Part shown: positions 49,315 through 61,771 of the stretch, piece by piece
Position numbering within the stretch: position 1 is the stretch's first letter
Layout: each line of letters begins with the position of its first letter
Source: Magicicada septendecula
Taxonomy: Eukaryota > Arthropoda > Insecta > Hemiptera > Cicadidae
DNA: 64,000 bases
Reading direction: 5' to 3'
Assembly: GCA_034769895.1 (NCBI GenBank)
Contig: CM068372.1
Span: 242,444,343-242,508,342 of the forward strand
The notes under the pieces: generated by a model
What the model was told of the DNA's origin: nothing
Database searches by the model: none
The model's input: the letters and a program-made list of their open reading frames with translations, nothing else
Made by a program: the position numbers and the translations under genes

Positions 49315-52300
49315 TCAATCTTCGTAGTATTTTTTTATGGAGGCTTGGTTGTATACTCCTTTAATTCTTCCGGAAACTATTTCTTTCAGTTCATATGTGT
49401 TATTATTTTTGGCAATGAAATATGGTCCAGTATAGAGTAATAATAGTTTCTTCGTTATCCCTTCTAGGGTGCTGGGTAGTTCTTGGTTTTTTAATAGTAC
49501 TTTTTCTCCCTCTTTATATGTTACTACTCGTCCAAACGCCTTCTGATATTTGGTTTACCGTTTCTCTTGGTCTTCGGCCACATTGTTATAAAATTTCACC
49601 TTGTCAAACTTACGACCATCATTCATCGGGAACTCTATTATCTCTTCAATCTCTCGGGGGGTTGGTTTCTCGTACATAGCGGAGTAAGGGGTAATTCCTA
49701 TAGCTGGATGGTGAGCAAAATTTAGGAATTTCTCCGTGGCTGCTAGGTATTCCTGCCACTTTTTCTGTTGGTGGTGACAGTACGTTCTCAAGATTCTCCC
49801 CACTTCTCTCAATACCCTCTCAGCCGGATTACTACTTGGGTGGTAGACTGACGTCTTGTATGTTTTAATCCCAAGTGATAACAATGTGTCCCGCCATCTT
49901 TTCCCTTTAAACTGTGTACCATGGTCAGTGATGATTGATGTTGGTTTTCCTATTTCTGGCACATATAATTCTGTTATGACTCCAAGAACTTTTATAGTGG
50001 TTGCCCAATTAACCGGGTATAGCTTTACGTACTTTGTAAAATGGTCCATAATTATGATGAGGTATTTGTATCTGTGTCGACCGCCACTACGGGGAAATGG
50101 TCCGCAGATGTCTAAAAACACCTTCTCCAGTTTCGCCTTAGATGTTATGGGTATCATTATACCTTCCTTCTTCTCGTTACTGACCTTAACACACTGGCAA
50201 ATATTACAGGATTTTTAGGTAATTTCTCACCTTTTGGTTTATGTTTTTGATTTGGCAGTTTTCCTCTAAGGCCTGTATCACTTTCAGGGCTCCCATATGG
50301 CCATACTTTATATGGTAATCGATTATGATTTCTTTTTCAATGTGGTTCGGAATAATCACTTTCCATGTTTCTTTGTTTAAGGATGTTTTAACAAATAATA
50401 TACCTTTGTTAATATGGTAATATTTAGAAACTGTGTCATCGTTTGCTTCCAATCGAGTAATATATTTTAGCTTAGGGTCAGATTGTTGGTGGGTGTGGAT
50501 GTTTACCAATAAAGCTTCTAAATCAGATCTTGTTTTAATAAGGTTGTAGATTCTGACTAAGCTCTCCTTCTCTCCCTCAAAGATCTGGTCTTCCAAATTA
50601 ATGCGTGACAACACATCTGCTACAACATTCTTTTTCCCCGGGATGTACTCCCATTGTAGGTTGTACTCTTGCAGGGCGAGTACCCATCTAGCCAGTCGGC
50701 CATGACTCAACTTGCACCTATGTAGAAATGAGATAGATTTATGATCAGTTCGGATGGTAACTGGATACCCTAAAATATATGTCCGGAATTTGCTACATGC
50801 GAATACTACACTGAGCAATTCTTTCTCGGTCACATTGTAGTTCTTCTCGCATTGATTCAAGGTTCGACTAGCGAAACTAATCACCAGATGGTGACCCTCC
50901 TCATCTTCCTGATATAAAGTCGTTCCTAAACTGGTGTTGCTTGCATCACAATTCAAGAAGGTTTTTTAAAATTTGGGTGACGAAGTATAACGATCTCTAA
51001 GAACTTATCTTTGATTAGTTGGAAAGTAACGTCCTGTTCTTGACCCCAGATCCATTTATTCTTCGAAGACAATTGCGGTTGAAACTTGGCTGTGAGCTCG
51101 GAATATTGATGCTGAAACTTTCTGTAATAGTTACAGAGTCCGAGAAAAGATTGTAACTGTTTCCTGTTCTTCGGTTTAGGGAACTTCTGAATCGCCTCTA
51201 CTTTTTCTGATGATGGGGATATACCTTGATCATCTAGATTAAAACCTAGGAACTGTACTTCTCGAGCAATGAATTTCGATTTCTCCAATTTAAGAGTTAT
51301 GTTATTTTTTGCTAATTTCTCGAGTACATGTTCTACTCTGTAACAGTGTTCCTCCCAGGTTTCTGAGTAGATCGTCTACATATACTGTGGTACATTGGAG
51401 TGCTTCCTGTCCAAGTATCTGGTCCATACAGGCCACAAAGATGGCTACTGAATTCACAAGTCCGAAGGGCAATCTCTTGAACTGGTAATTGCGCCCTTCG
51501 AATATGAACACCACATACTGACGACTCTGTGGGTACAACTCCACTTGCCAGTAACCACACACAGTGTCCCATGTACTAATAAACTTGGTACCATGAAATC
51601 GTTTCAAGATCTCCTCTATCTCACCGGGTGATGTTCGGTCATTAACGATCATTTTATTTATTTCGCGCGCATCCAAACAAAGCCGGACTTGTCCGTTTTT
51701 CTTGGGAACAGCTATGATTGGACTGGTGAATGGAGATTGACTAATCTCAATTATGTCACTGCTGATCATCTTCTTAATTTCCGCTCTCACGGCCTCTTTC
51801 AGTGAATGCACGATGGGATATGACCTCCGGTTAAATTCCACGGTTTTCTTAAATTCAAGTTTACACTGATAATTCTTTACCTCACCGGGTTCATCGGAAA
51901 ATACTGATTTATACTTTTCATATACCCTTATCAGACGATTTACTTGGTGTATGGGTAATTTCTCATTGATGGTTCCGCACTGGAAGTCCCGTATTTCCTG
52001 TATTTTAACTGACCATAAATCCTCTTCCACGTTATTATATATTATCTGGTTATTCAGGGAGCTGTTCTCTATACAGTTTATTTTCCGGAGCTGTTGGTGT
52101 ATACTGCTGGGAAGTATATTCTCGCCTCCTACCAAATCTGCTGTCCACGTTATTCCATCTGAAAACAGTGATACCTTTTCTTGGTTCAGATCTATAATAG
52201 CGGAGTTCCTCCTTAATACATCGCAACCTACCAATATATTAAATGGCAGTCCGGTGGCGATTAAAAATACCACATTCAAAGCTATACCATGGCTAACGAC

Positions 52301-52681
52301 ATTTACAGAAACTTGTTTTCTAATAGTTTTGTTTTGGCGGCCAGTTGCACGTACCAAGACAATATTATTTATTGGCAACACTGGCAATGTTTTACCACAT
52401 TCTTTCTGGATTCTTTCCAGTTCAATTACATTTATTATTGATATGTTAGCACTGGTATCAATCATGATTTTGTTGGGGATTCCTTCTACTTCCGCTTTTA
52501 TATATAATATTTCATTATTCTGACTATCGAAGCTAGTTTCGTTCTCCTCCAATAGTTCAGTTCTTATGTTTTTCAGATAATTGTTGCTAATGATGGTAAT
52601 GTTTTTCGATCCCGTTGCCTCTGGCAACTCTTGTTTATACCCAGGAGATAGGAGCAGTGAAGGGTTGTGATAATTCATCAC
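49315..52681 (-). pseudogene. pol: Element D pol: protease, reverse transcriptase, RNase H, integrase (broken)
   Basis: Protease: IMIDTSANISIINV, where the usual DTG/DSG is DTS, a change likely to weaken it. Reverse transcriptase: PKKNGQVRLCLDAREINK, YQFKRLPFGL and YVDD (about 51380). RNase H: NCDASNTSLGTTLY, EKELLSVVFA and RTDHKSISFL. Integrase: YHIKYGHMGAL zinc-module start, LDICGPF, ITDHGTQF and NPAERVLRE, then a C-terminal region with LLYTGPY ending near 49317. Breaks: frameshift near 51340, stop/shift near 50955, stop after 50204 within the zinc module, and an in-frame TAA at about 49555. Sequence and order resemble E1, so D is a related but separate Gypsy family. Confidence 0.9.
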
Positions 52682-52949
52682 TGCCTCCTCCCGTTTAAAT
52701 TATCGTGTTCATCGTTGTTATTCGGACCGACCGACGTGTCGTTCTGGAAACCTTGCGTCGGTTCCTGCCGCTCTGTATTCTGTTCAAACGTTTGTTCTCG
52801 GTTTGGTTGCCGGCCAGGATAATCTAGACTGGTACTCCGTCTATTGTTCGTACCTTGGACCATCCCGTTCTTCGCTCCTCCATCGACGATCTCCATCGTG
52901 GAAACTGTTCCTTCGCTGACGGTTGTACCTTCTTGGCCCATGATCTTCA

Positions 52950-54169
52950 GCTCTTATGAATTTACTCGTGGTCGGGAAACTCTGTTGTTATTGTTATAGT
53001 TGTTTGAGTTGTAATTTCTATTATTTTGGTAATAACGTTCAGTATTACCGGGGTGGGGGTTTCTCTGACTATAGGAATTATTAGGGTGCTGATAATAGTT
53101 ATTATGGTTATTTGGGTAGTGGTTGTTGTTCCTATTATTATTTGTATTATTGCTAAAGTTATTATTATTGTTATTCGGCGGGTTATTATTGCCGTTGTAA
53201 TTATTCTGATAGTTACGGTTTCCTTGGTAGTTGTTACCATTTTGGTTGTTACTGTTACTGGTTACTTCTTATTTCTGGTCTATCGTTCCTCCTTCTACTC
53301 TGACGGTAGTATTCCTCATTTTCATAACTCTCCAGTAATTCGGTCATGGCTTGCACTGTCTTTATTTGGCTACCCCTTCTTGCCCTGATTATATCTTCGT
53401 TGTAGTGGTAGGACAACTTGTTCACCAGGCATTCCTCGGGTATTGCCAGTTCTAAATGTTTCGCCAGACACACCTTTCCTAAGAAATAGTTCGTCATGGT
53501 GTTACCTAGTTGGGCCCTATATCGTCCATGGCAAATATTGTCTCGTATCAGGTTCTGCGTGGTTTCTGACCAGTACTTCGCTTTGAACAGGTTTCTGAAC
53601 TGTTGGTAGTCCGAGATCTCACTTCGATTCGCCATCCACCAATTGTCCGTCATTTCCCTGAACGACTCGTCCAATATTTCCCGGTTGTTATTCCACCTAC
53701 TCCCTCTATGTTTGGCGAAGTATTCCTCAATTCGGGCCAGGAACTCCATCGGTTTTCTTTTGTACTGTCGGAAATTCAGCCATTCCTGATTTTCACTGAT
53801 TGGTATTCCAGTAAAGTTAGTGGGTCGATTTCTCATGACTTCCATTTCTTCTTGGCTCTGCCGTACTTGACCCGTGATATTGGTCACAGCATCTTCCATT
53901 CCGTCACACCTTTCCGCGACTTGGTTCCGTACCTTCCGGAATTCTTCCTGGGTTTCTCTTCGGTTTTCTTCCATCTTCCTCCTACTGTACTCTTCGATAT
54001 TAGTGAATTTGGTGTTTACTTCCTCTTTGAAACCCTGTACTTCTCTCTCCGTCTGGCTACACCTTTCGTCCACTTCCTTAATTTGTTGTTTGATTTCCAT
54101 GGTTTCTTCTTCTAATTTCTTATTTGTGGATTCCTTAAGTAAAGTAAGTAAAGAAATATTTCGAACCAT
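52950..54169 (-). pseudogene. gag: Element D gag with Asn-rich tail
   Basis: 54169-53255 encodes a coiled coil (EETMEIKQQIKEVDERCSQT) and then a capsid-like region with RKPMEFLARIEEYFAKHRGS and FKAKYWSETTQNLIRDNICH, matching E1 Gag at KYWSE. A one-base shift near 53260 leads into an Asn/Tyr-rich tail (about 53240-52950) with no CCHC knuckle and no RanBP2 finger. The ATG at 54169 lies inside LTR sequence fused to gag by a deletion, so the original start and leader are lost. A Gln/Asn/Arg-rich frame (52941-52678) bridges to pol. Confidence 0.8.
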
Positions 54170-55764
54170 GCAGATTTACAGGCAGTGTAGCTTGGGATTG
54201 TGGGAAGTCAAAAATGGCCGCTCCGTGTTCAGATGTATGACGAATGCACCTCGCAGATTCTGCTTCCAATAAAGGCTGCTTTTCCTATGATTTCTCGTTC
54301 CTGCAGCTGCGATTATTCCTTCTGGTGTTAGTGGAGTGTTTCTGGTTAAGTGTTCGTGGTTCACTTCGATAAAATGTGTTGTGTTAAGTTATATTTCACT
54401 TTCGTCTATTAGGTCGATAATTGCACTGTTCGTTTCGTTATGTGGAATTAATGTTTTAATCGTTTAAATTGTGTATTCACTGGTTTTCTGTTCTGTTTTA
54501 TATTAATTTAATGTTTGTAGGTGTTCGTTTCACTGAAGTTAAGGTTTAAATGTAATTTTACTAAACTCGCGTTTTTCGCAATAGACTAGGCTTGTCGAAA
54601 GAACGCCATTTAAGTCTTAGCTATTAGGTTAAATGTTTTAGCAAGAGCTCGTCTTAAGTGTACTTCACAATGTCTAATAATGAACTAACTCATTTCCTTT
54701 GTATTCTACTAAAGTCTTAGCCAATTTAATATTAGCAATCCATTGTTTCAAAACTTTCTAGCTTCCGCTACATTTAAAATGTTTACATTATATTACTGAA
54801 TATGTTTTTGCTATTATTTAAATTTATTAAATATTAAATACATAATCTTCTTCTTCAGTTCATTCTGCTTGATTTGATACCAAATAAGATAATTTTACTA
54901 AGTTTTTTATCTAAAATGCTATATTTACTTCATTTTGAAAATTGTAAGTTTTAATTTTTACTTCCTGTCCTTTTCAAAATGTTTGCCCTTCTATGTTATA
55001 TTAATGATTGTATTAAATCTCAGATTGACATAAAAGGTTTATCTTCCCTTAATTTCTTGTAATTTAATTAATTGGTTGTCTTTTTTTAATATTATGCATT
55101 AATATGTGACTCCCCTCTCTGAATTTTCAGTTTTTACATTTGCATTTTTAACAATAATTCTTGCTATCTTTTTACAATATCTTTCTTAATTATAGTTCCA
55201 GTTATATGACTCTATGACTGATTTTCCTTATATAAATTCCATCAGTTTAACTATTTTTCTGTATTTAATTCATCAATTATAATGCTGTTTAGATTTACCA
55301 TTTGGCCTAGATTTTTAACAGTTTTTACATACATAGTTTTTAAATAATACATCTTGTTTATACCCTTTCTGACTTTCTATTCTATTATAATATTGATTAA
55401 CATTTCCTTATTTTAACAAAAGAACATTTAGTATATAATTTATACTATTAATTCATAACACATAATTGAAATTAACAATGGTATTTAATCTCAGACATTT
55501 TAATCTGGATTAACTATTCTTAAAACATAATAAATATTTTCATAACAAAAGAATGGTATTTAACTCTGACATTTCACTAATGAGTTATCAGAACTTATTC
55601 TAAACAAAACATATCTGTCCTTCCATCGTTTACACTATTTCTTATACTAGTTTCATTTTCAGTCTTAGCTGTTTTTTGTTTGATTTCTGGGGTAATGATT
55701 CTTGGTCACTTCACTTTTTATATGGCCTGCTCTTGTTTTATTTACTGTAATTCTAATGAATGTT

Positions 55765-56886
55765 TGTAACGGTACAAATCTGGTCCTATAATATTTTGGA
55801 AAATAATTGTTATAAAGTCTAATTGTTATAATTGTTTTTAAAGCCCTATAAAGAAAACAGCGTAAAGTTGTCCAAGAGTTTTCAACGAAGTAATATTGAG
55901 CGGACAGGATTTGTGTCAAGGTCAGGGTAAAATCACAATAATATCAAAAAACAGTTCGTCATATTAGAGTGTAAACAAGCCTAACCCAGTGATGACATCA
56001 GCTACAGGAATGCGATACGCATTAAAATACATTTGTAAACAGCAGGGTTTGGCCGTTCAAACAAAGGACTAGTGACGTAGTTTGCCCCACCTCCGCATTG
56101 CAAGGCTACAAACCGCGGCAAGTCTCGTCTCATCAGTGTTCCACGCCGGCCGGCATACACTAAATTTTCCATTTATCTAACTTTCGCAACTACATCTAAA
56201 TGTAAAGCAAAATTTAAATAGTGGCCACATCTAAATAAAAATGTGAAAGTGCGGTATTATTGAAACCGTTCGCCGAAAACCTCGGGCGAGAGTGCGCAAT
56301 CTACAACAATGGGACATCATCACATATAATGCAGCTTAGTAAAATTTGCTGCCAAAACCGATCAAATATAAAATACTTATATTCAAATTTATTCAAATGA
56401 GCTCATATTAACGAAATTGTACCAGAGAATGAAAGAGAGAGAGAATGAGAGAGTGGATACAAATATGATTCAATATTAATAAGTGCTGGGTTGTGCCAAT
56501 ATTTACGTTTATCATGTTTATTAGGTTAATATTATAACACATGTTTGTTTTGGAGGGTTAAAATGTTCTAAGGGTTTAATGTTTGCTAAACGCCCCATGG
56601 CGTAATATGTACATGTATGGTACAGCTAGAGTCATTTTTCAATGTGTATTTAGAGTCATCTTAAAAATAAAAGCTCAATGGTACGTTTTATCTTGAGTAT
56701 GATTATTTCAGGTAATATATTCCACGACCCTGGTTCGTGTACCCCGAATTCTGGCCCTCAAGGTAAGTTTTGTATTTTGTTGTACAGTGTGACAACATGG
56801 CGCCCGATAAGTGAAAGTGATTATTTTAGTACACATCAGATAAATGTAACCAATTAATATCTAAACCATAAAAGTTAAGAGTTACA
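55765..56886 (+). repeat. Element C 5' LTR
   Basis: 1,122 bp, TGTAACGGTAC to GAGTTACA. It holds a CRE-like GTGACGTAG (about 56072), a TTATTTCAG acceptor-like site (to about 56711) and a CAAG/GTAAGT donor (56762/56763). That donor could feed the exon-like block at 60370. Confidence 0.93.
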
Positions 56887-56888
56887 AT

Positions 56889-56906
56889 TGGCGCCCGAAC
56901 AGGGAC
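56889..56906 (+). other. Element C primer binding site
   Basis: TGGCGCCCGAACAGGGAC, the full 18-base tRNA-Lys-type site, begins two bases after the LTR. It is the only unmutated copy in the window and shows what the degenerate sites in A, B and E1 derive from. Confidence 0.92.
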
Positions 56907-57090
56907 TCGACATAAAATATAATTTTATGTGGAGTATACTTACCAGAATGTGGAATAATTACCTGGAGTACTGGAGTAATATTTTGGAAAGTATGTAAAC
57001 ACGTGCGTAAGGTAGGGTTAAGTTACTAGGCTATATGCATATTATGCGTTAGCAGTATTGTATGTGTTAGAGATATAATAAACAAAGAAA

Positions 57091-58507
57091 ATGAGTACCA
57101 ATGACAATAAAACAATAGAAATCAGTGCAACTGATGAAAATGTGACTAGTGAGATGGATGTTCCATTAACACAAATTAGTCAGATTGGCGAGTCGAGTAC
57201 GACTGCATCTGTAGAGTCAGAGAAAGTAACAACAACATCCATCTCAACTCGGTCTGAAAACAAAACAGACGAGATGTTAACACATTTATATAACATGATG
57301 TGTAGCAATTTTAATGAACTAAGAGGGGACATGAATTTTAAATTCGATGTTCAAAATAATAAGTTGGATGAACAAAAAAGAGATTCCAATTTGATGAGTA
57401 ATAAATTTGATGAGAAGTTCAGCAAGCTAGATGTAAAGTTTGACAAACAGAATGAAAATTTTAATAACTTCAAAAGTGAAATAAAAAATGAAATTAAAAG
57501 ACAAAATTTTAAGTTAGATAAAAGAATCGATGAAATGCATACTCATTTCGATAAAATGAAAGAACAAACAGTAACGTTAGTAGACGAGAAATCTGATATA
57601 CCAAAGAGTAAAGTAGACGAAAATTACAAGAATAAAAGTGGGGTAGAGAATAGTGGGGGTAGTAATGATGATACATTTACAGAAAATAGTCTTAGTTTAA
57701 GTGCTAACAAGGTGAGTAATAATGATAATTTGAATAATGAGTTTACAGGTAATAACAATGATATAATTAAGAACATGGTGTTAGAAAAAGATGATGAGAA
57801 TATTGGGAGTGATAATGAGATGTTAGAGTGTGTTGAGTTAGAGAGAAAGTGTAAAGAAAATATAGTTGTAAGGGGATTGCAGGGGGTAGAATTTTCCCTT
57901 GATGTTGTAGTAGGGGGTGAAGTAAAGTCTTCACGTATGTTTAAGAAGGACGAGAGTTCCTTAGATTTATATTTGGGAGACGATAGGTCTACAAATAGAG
58001 TTCCATGGTGTTTTTGTGCATAGGTGGTGCAGTAATAGAGTTAGTGACCCCTGCATATTTGGAGAGAGAGAGTGTAGCTTGGTGTTATGGTGGGAAATAT
58101 ATTGAGAGAGAGAGAAAGAGAGTAATAGAGATTTTTAAGATAAATAGAAAGTATAGAGAATTTGTAGAAAGGTTAGGAGTAGAGATCGTGGATAATTATA
58201 GTGAATACTTACCTTATAGTGAAATTGAGATAGCAATAATAGTAGATGATGATAATAATGATAACGATAGTAATGACTTTATGACTTACATGATTATGAC
58301 AGATAATACTGAGGTAGACAGAACCATACCCGATGATGACATGGTACATGATAAATTGATATGGAATAAACCTATTAATTCAAACAAGATTGTGGAAGAA
58401 TATAAAAATTTAGATAAATATTATATTGATAATAATAATATCATTTATTTAATAAAAATAAGTTGTATAGACCTAAGATTCGACTGTTATTCAATGATGG
58501 AGGATAG
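57091..58507 (+). pseudogene. Element C ORF: coiled coil plus novel conserved region
   Basis: Longest copy of the unrecognised protein shared with A and B, about 472 codons. Residues 1-60 are Ser/Thr-rich; about 65-165 form a coiled coil (FDEKFSKLDVKFDKQNENF, then IKRQNFKLDKRID); an acidic Asn-rich linker follows. The conserved region starts GLQGVEFSLDVVVGGEVK and goes on KDES, LYLGDDRS (to 58020). After a frameshift near 58010 it reads TPAYLERESVAWCYGG, KRVIEIFKINRKYREFVERL, DNYSEYLP, DRTIP and DKLIWNKPIN. A second shift near 58445 leads to LYRPKIRLLFNDGG and TAG at 58507. No enzyme motif, signal peptide or membrane segment is visible. Function unknown; the N-terminus suggests a Gag derivative. 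Confidence 0.78.
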
Positions 58508-60369
58508 ATTGTTTTATTGTGTATGAACATTAATGTATGTGAACAGTGGTTTTGAAATGGACTGTATATGAACTGATTTTGGTCAATGATAAAATAATGA
58601 AGTTGGATTGTATATTTTTTTTTGTATTAATGTCAATGTATTTGTGTATTTTTGATGTTGTGTATTACAGGTAAATTTTATGTACGCCATGTATGTAACA
58701 GTAAATTATAGTTTCACTGATTTAATAATAACAATTAACATGTTTTTGTTTTGACTAAACAAGTGAAAGTAATGATAAAATTTTAAATAATTGAATTAAA
58801 TAATTGAAGATTAATTACTTAATTAAGGTGGTACAACAGAAAATTTTGATAATGAAGTTAAATGATTAAGCCTGTAGTATATACGGATATTAAGATGTAT
58901 TGTTATGAGTAGGTGAGGGATGATTGTCACAAGGGTTCTAATGACATTGTCATTAGGGTTCTAATGCAATTGTCAATTATCACAGTAATGTAAAGTGTTT
59001 AAAAAGGGATAGCGCCTGGGTGTAAATAAAGGCATGTGAGTTAGTCAATTAAAGTTGATGGGAGTTAGATAGATAAGAATTTTAAAGGAAATAATACACA
59101 AAGAGAGTATTAGATATTTCAGGGACACAGCAGTAGTGATTATATGTAGAGAGGTGAGTAAAGTAAAGGGTAAACATATATTTGTTGATGATGATATTTT
59201 GTAGTGGGGGTGAGGTGTACGGAGTGACCAACGTATAGCGTTGTGGCAGGTAATAGCGTAGTTTAAGGGAGTGTTGGCCGATATTTTGGAGGGCAAATGG
59301 TTAGGTATGTATATGGCCAGGTAGGGAACACACATCCTAGTACAAAGACGAGCGGTGCCAGAGGATTTAAATGGAATTAGTGAAGGGGTTTATAATTGAG
59401 ATTGGTGTCATATGTGAATCTGGTTGTTAGTAGTGGTTGTTGGAAGAAAGGTGAGTAAGATTATAAATGTTAGTGCCTATATAATAAGTCAAATCATAGT
59501 GAATACAGGAGTCACCCAGACTAATCAAGGATAAAAATGTGAAGGTTTAAGTAGAAAATTCACAGTAGAAAGGTAATAAGAAATGAAATAATAATAATGT
59601 AATATGAATATTAATAATAAATTTGAAATTGTGAAGAATTAAATGGTAGTAAATGATAAACCAATAGTAAAACTGATAAATAATTGATGGCTAATTAATA
59701 AAAGTTTAATAATTAAAAGTATTTAATTAATTAAAATGTAATGTTATAATTTTATACACAAATTTAAAGATGTAGGGTGTGTAAATTTTGATCAAAATTA
59801 AATGTGAGTTGTTTGTTTTAATGTAATACTTGCATTGTTAATGATGAGTGTATTATTATGTATTATGTTTATTATGTATTAGCATAGGAATTTGAACATG
59901 AATCATATGTATGTATAACAAATAGTGTGTGTGGAGAAGAAAGAGGGGTAAATATTGTTAACAGCGCCGGATTACTTACTGTTAATGATAATATTAATAA
60001 TAATAATAATAATAATAATAGTAAATTTTTAATATAAATGTTTTAGGAAGAGGGAGATTTTGGTAATTGTATCCATAAATTTTGGATTATATGTTTCAAT
60101 TCTAGTATAAAGATTTGTGTTTCTTCTTATCATTATATTAATTATGAAAACAAAAAAGGGTTAATTATTATCGATGGGAATCGAAAAAAATGTTATAATG
60201 TTAAGGGTAGTCAATGAAGAGAATGGCACTTCTATATAATTCTTGTTGAGTTGAAGCAAACCCAGTGCTTCTTAACACAAACCAGCACATAGCTAAGGGG
60301 AAACAGATCAGTTAGGGATATAGCATTATACCAAGCCACTATTTTGATATTTTTGATTTATTGTTTCAG
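58508..60369 (+). other. Element C 3' noncoding region
   Basis: About 1.9 kb, C-poor, with blocks shared with A (GACGAGCGGTGCCA, and AAACCAGCAC with AGCTAAGGGGAA) and a (TAA)n run at about 59990-60020. The minus-strand frame 59045-59335 is judged a by-product. Confidence 0.65.
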
Positions 60370-60516
60370 TGTTTGGTGATGTTGTGACGGCGGTCCTGAG
60401 CTGGCCAGCGCGTCAGAGCAGGAGCGTAAAGACCCTGATTGGCCTTATGGTGTTGGGATCTCGTAGGAGAAGTCCAGTAAGGTCATGGAGGTACTGTCAC
60501 CACCATCGGACCACGG
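60370..60516 (+). promoter_or_regulatory. Element C splice-flanked conserved block
   Basis: 147 bases (49 codons) between TTGTTTCAG and ACGG/GTGAGT. It is open in the same frame as A and encodes VTAVLSWPARQSRSVK and GLMVLGSRRRSPVRS. Either a small Arg-rich peptide or an RNA signal. Confidence 0.65.
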
Positions 60517-60601
60517 GTGAGTTATTGTATTCTTTTCATATAAATAGTAAGGGGGTTGTGGCAACATATCCTGGCTGATCCCTTTAGGAAGTACGAATGT
60601 G

Positions 60602-60651
60602 TCAATGTGTCAATTTATGCCTCGGCATAAAATCTTTCATTGAGGGGGTTT
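60602..60651 (+). promoter_or_regulatory. Element C hairpin and polypurine tract
   Basis: Inner stem TTTATGC pairs with GCATAAA across CTCG (60621-60624). The outer stem is shorter than in A or B: TCAATG pairs with CATTGA. The polypurine tract GAGGGGG (60642-60648) is followed by TTT and the LTR. Confidence 0.78.
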
Positions 60652-61771
60652 TGTAACGGTACAAATCTGGTCCTATAATATTTTGGAAAATAATTGTTAT
60701 AAAGTCTAATTGTTATAATTGTTTTTAAAGCCCTATACAGAAAACAGCGTAAAGTTGTCCAAAAGTTTTCAACAAAGTAATATTGAGCGGACAGGATTTG
60801 TGTTGAGGTCAGGGTAAAATCACAATAATAACAAAAAACAGTTCGTCATATTAGAGTGTAAACAAGCCTAACCCAGTGATGACATCAGCTACAGGAATGC
60901 GATACGCATTAAAATACATTTGTAAACAGCAGGGTTTGGCCGTTCAAACAAAGGACTAGTGACGTAGTTTGCCCCACCTCCGCATTGCAAGGCTACAAAC
61001 CGCGGCAAGTCTCGTCTCATCAGTGTTCCACGCCGGCCGGCATACACTAAATTTTACATTTATCTAACTTTCGCAACTACATCAAAAATGTAAAGCAAAA
61101 TTTAAATAGTGGCCACATCTAAATAAAAATGTGAAAGTGCGGTATTATTGAAACCGTTCGCCGAAAACCTCGGGCTGAGTGCGCAATCTACTACAATGGG
61201 ACATTGTCACATATAATGCAGCTTAGTAAAATTTGCTGCCAAAACCGATCAAATATAAAATACTTATATTCAAATTTATTCAAATGAGCTCATATTAACG
61301 AAATTGTACCAGAGAATGAAAGAGAGAGAGAATGAGAGAGTGGATACAAATATGATTCAATATTAATAAGTGCTGGGTTGTGCCAATATTTACGTTTATC
61401 ATGTTTATTAGGTTAATATTATAACACATGTTTGTTTTGGAGGGTTAAAATGTTCTAAGGGTTTAATGTTTGCTAAACGCCCCATGGCGTAATATGTACG
61501 TGTATGGTACAGCTAGAGTCATTTTTCAATGTGTATTTAGAGTCATCTTAAAAATAAAAGGTCAATGGTGCGTTTTATCTTGAGTATGATTATTTCAGGT
61601 AATATATTCCACGACCCTCGTTCGTGTAACCCGAATTCTGGCCCTCAAGGTAAGTTTTGTATTTTGTTGTACAGTGTGACAACATGGCGCCCGATAAGTG
61701 AAAGTGATTATTTTAGTACACATCAGATAAATGTAACCAATTAATCTAAACCATAAAAGTTAAGAGTTACA
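60652..61771 (+). repeat. Element C 3' LTR
   Basis: 1,120 bp, ends GAGTTACA, followed by TGTT and D LTR sequence. One clear difference from the 5' copy is the loss of two bases near 61745. Confidence 0.93.

Larger units (their letters stand above)
55765..61771 (+). mobile_element. Element C: LTR retrotransposon without pol, novel ORF
   Basis: 6,007 bp: LTR 55765-56886, perfect tRNA-Lys-type primer site, ORF region 57091-58507, noncoding, exon-like block, hairpin, polypurine tract, LTR 60652-61771. The target duplication is TGTT (55761-55764 and 61772-61775). The empty site is seen in the other D LTR near 43851-43857, where the flanks are continuous with a single TGTT. No pol motifs, so it is non-autonomous. 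LTRs differ by a modest number of substitutions and small indels. Confidence 0.93.

Noticed and set aside
53026-53388. Val/Ile-rich plus-strand frame, and the minus-strand Thr/Ile-rich frame at 52962-53240
   Set aside because: Both are off-frame readings of the Asn-rich Gag tail of element D.
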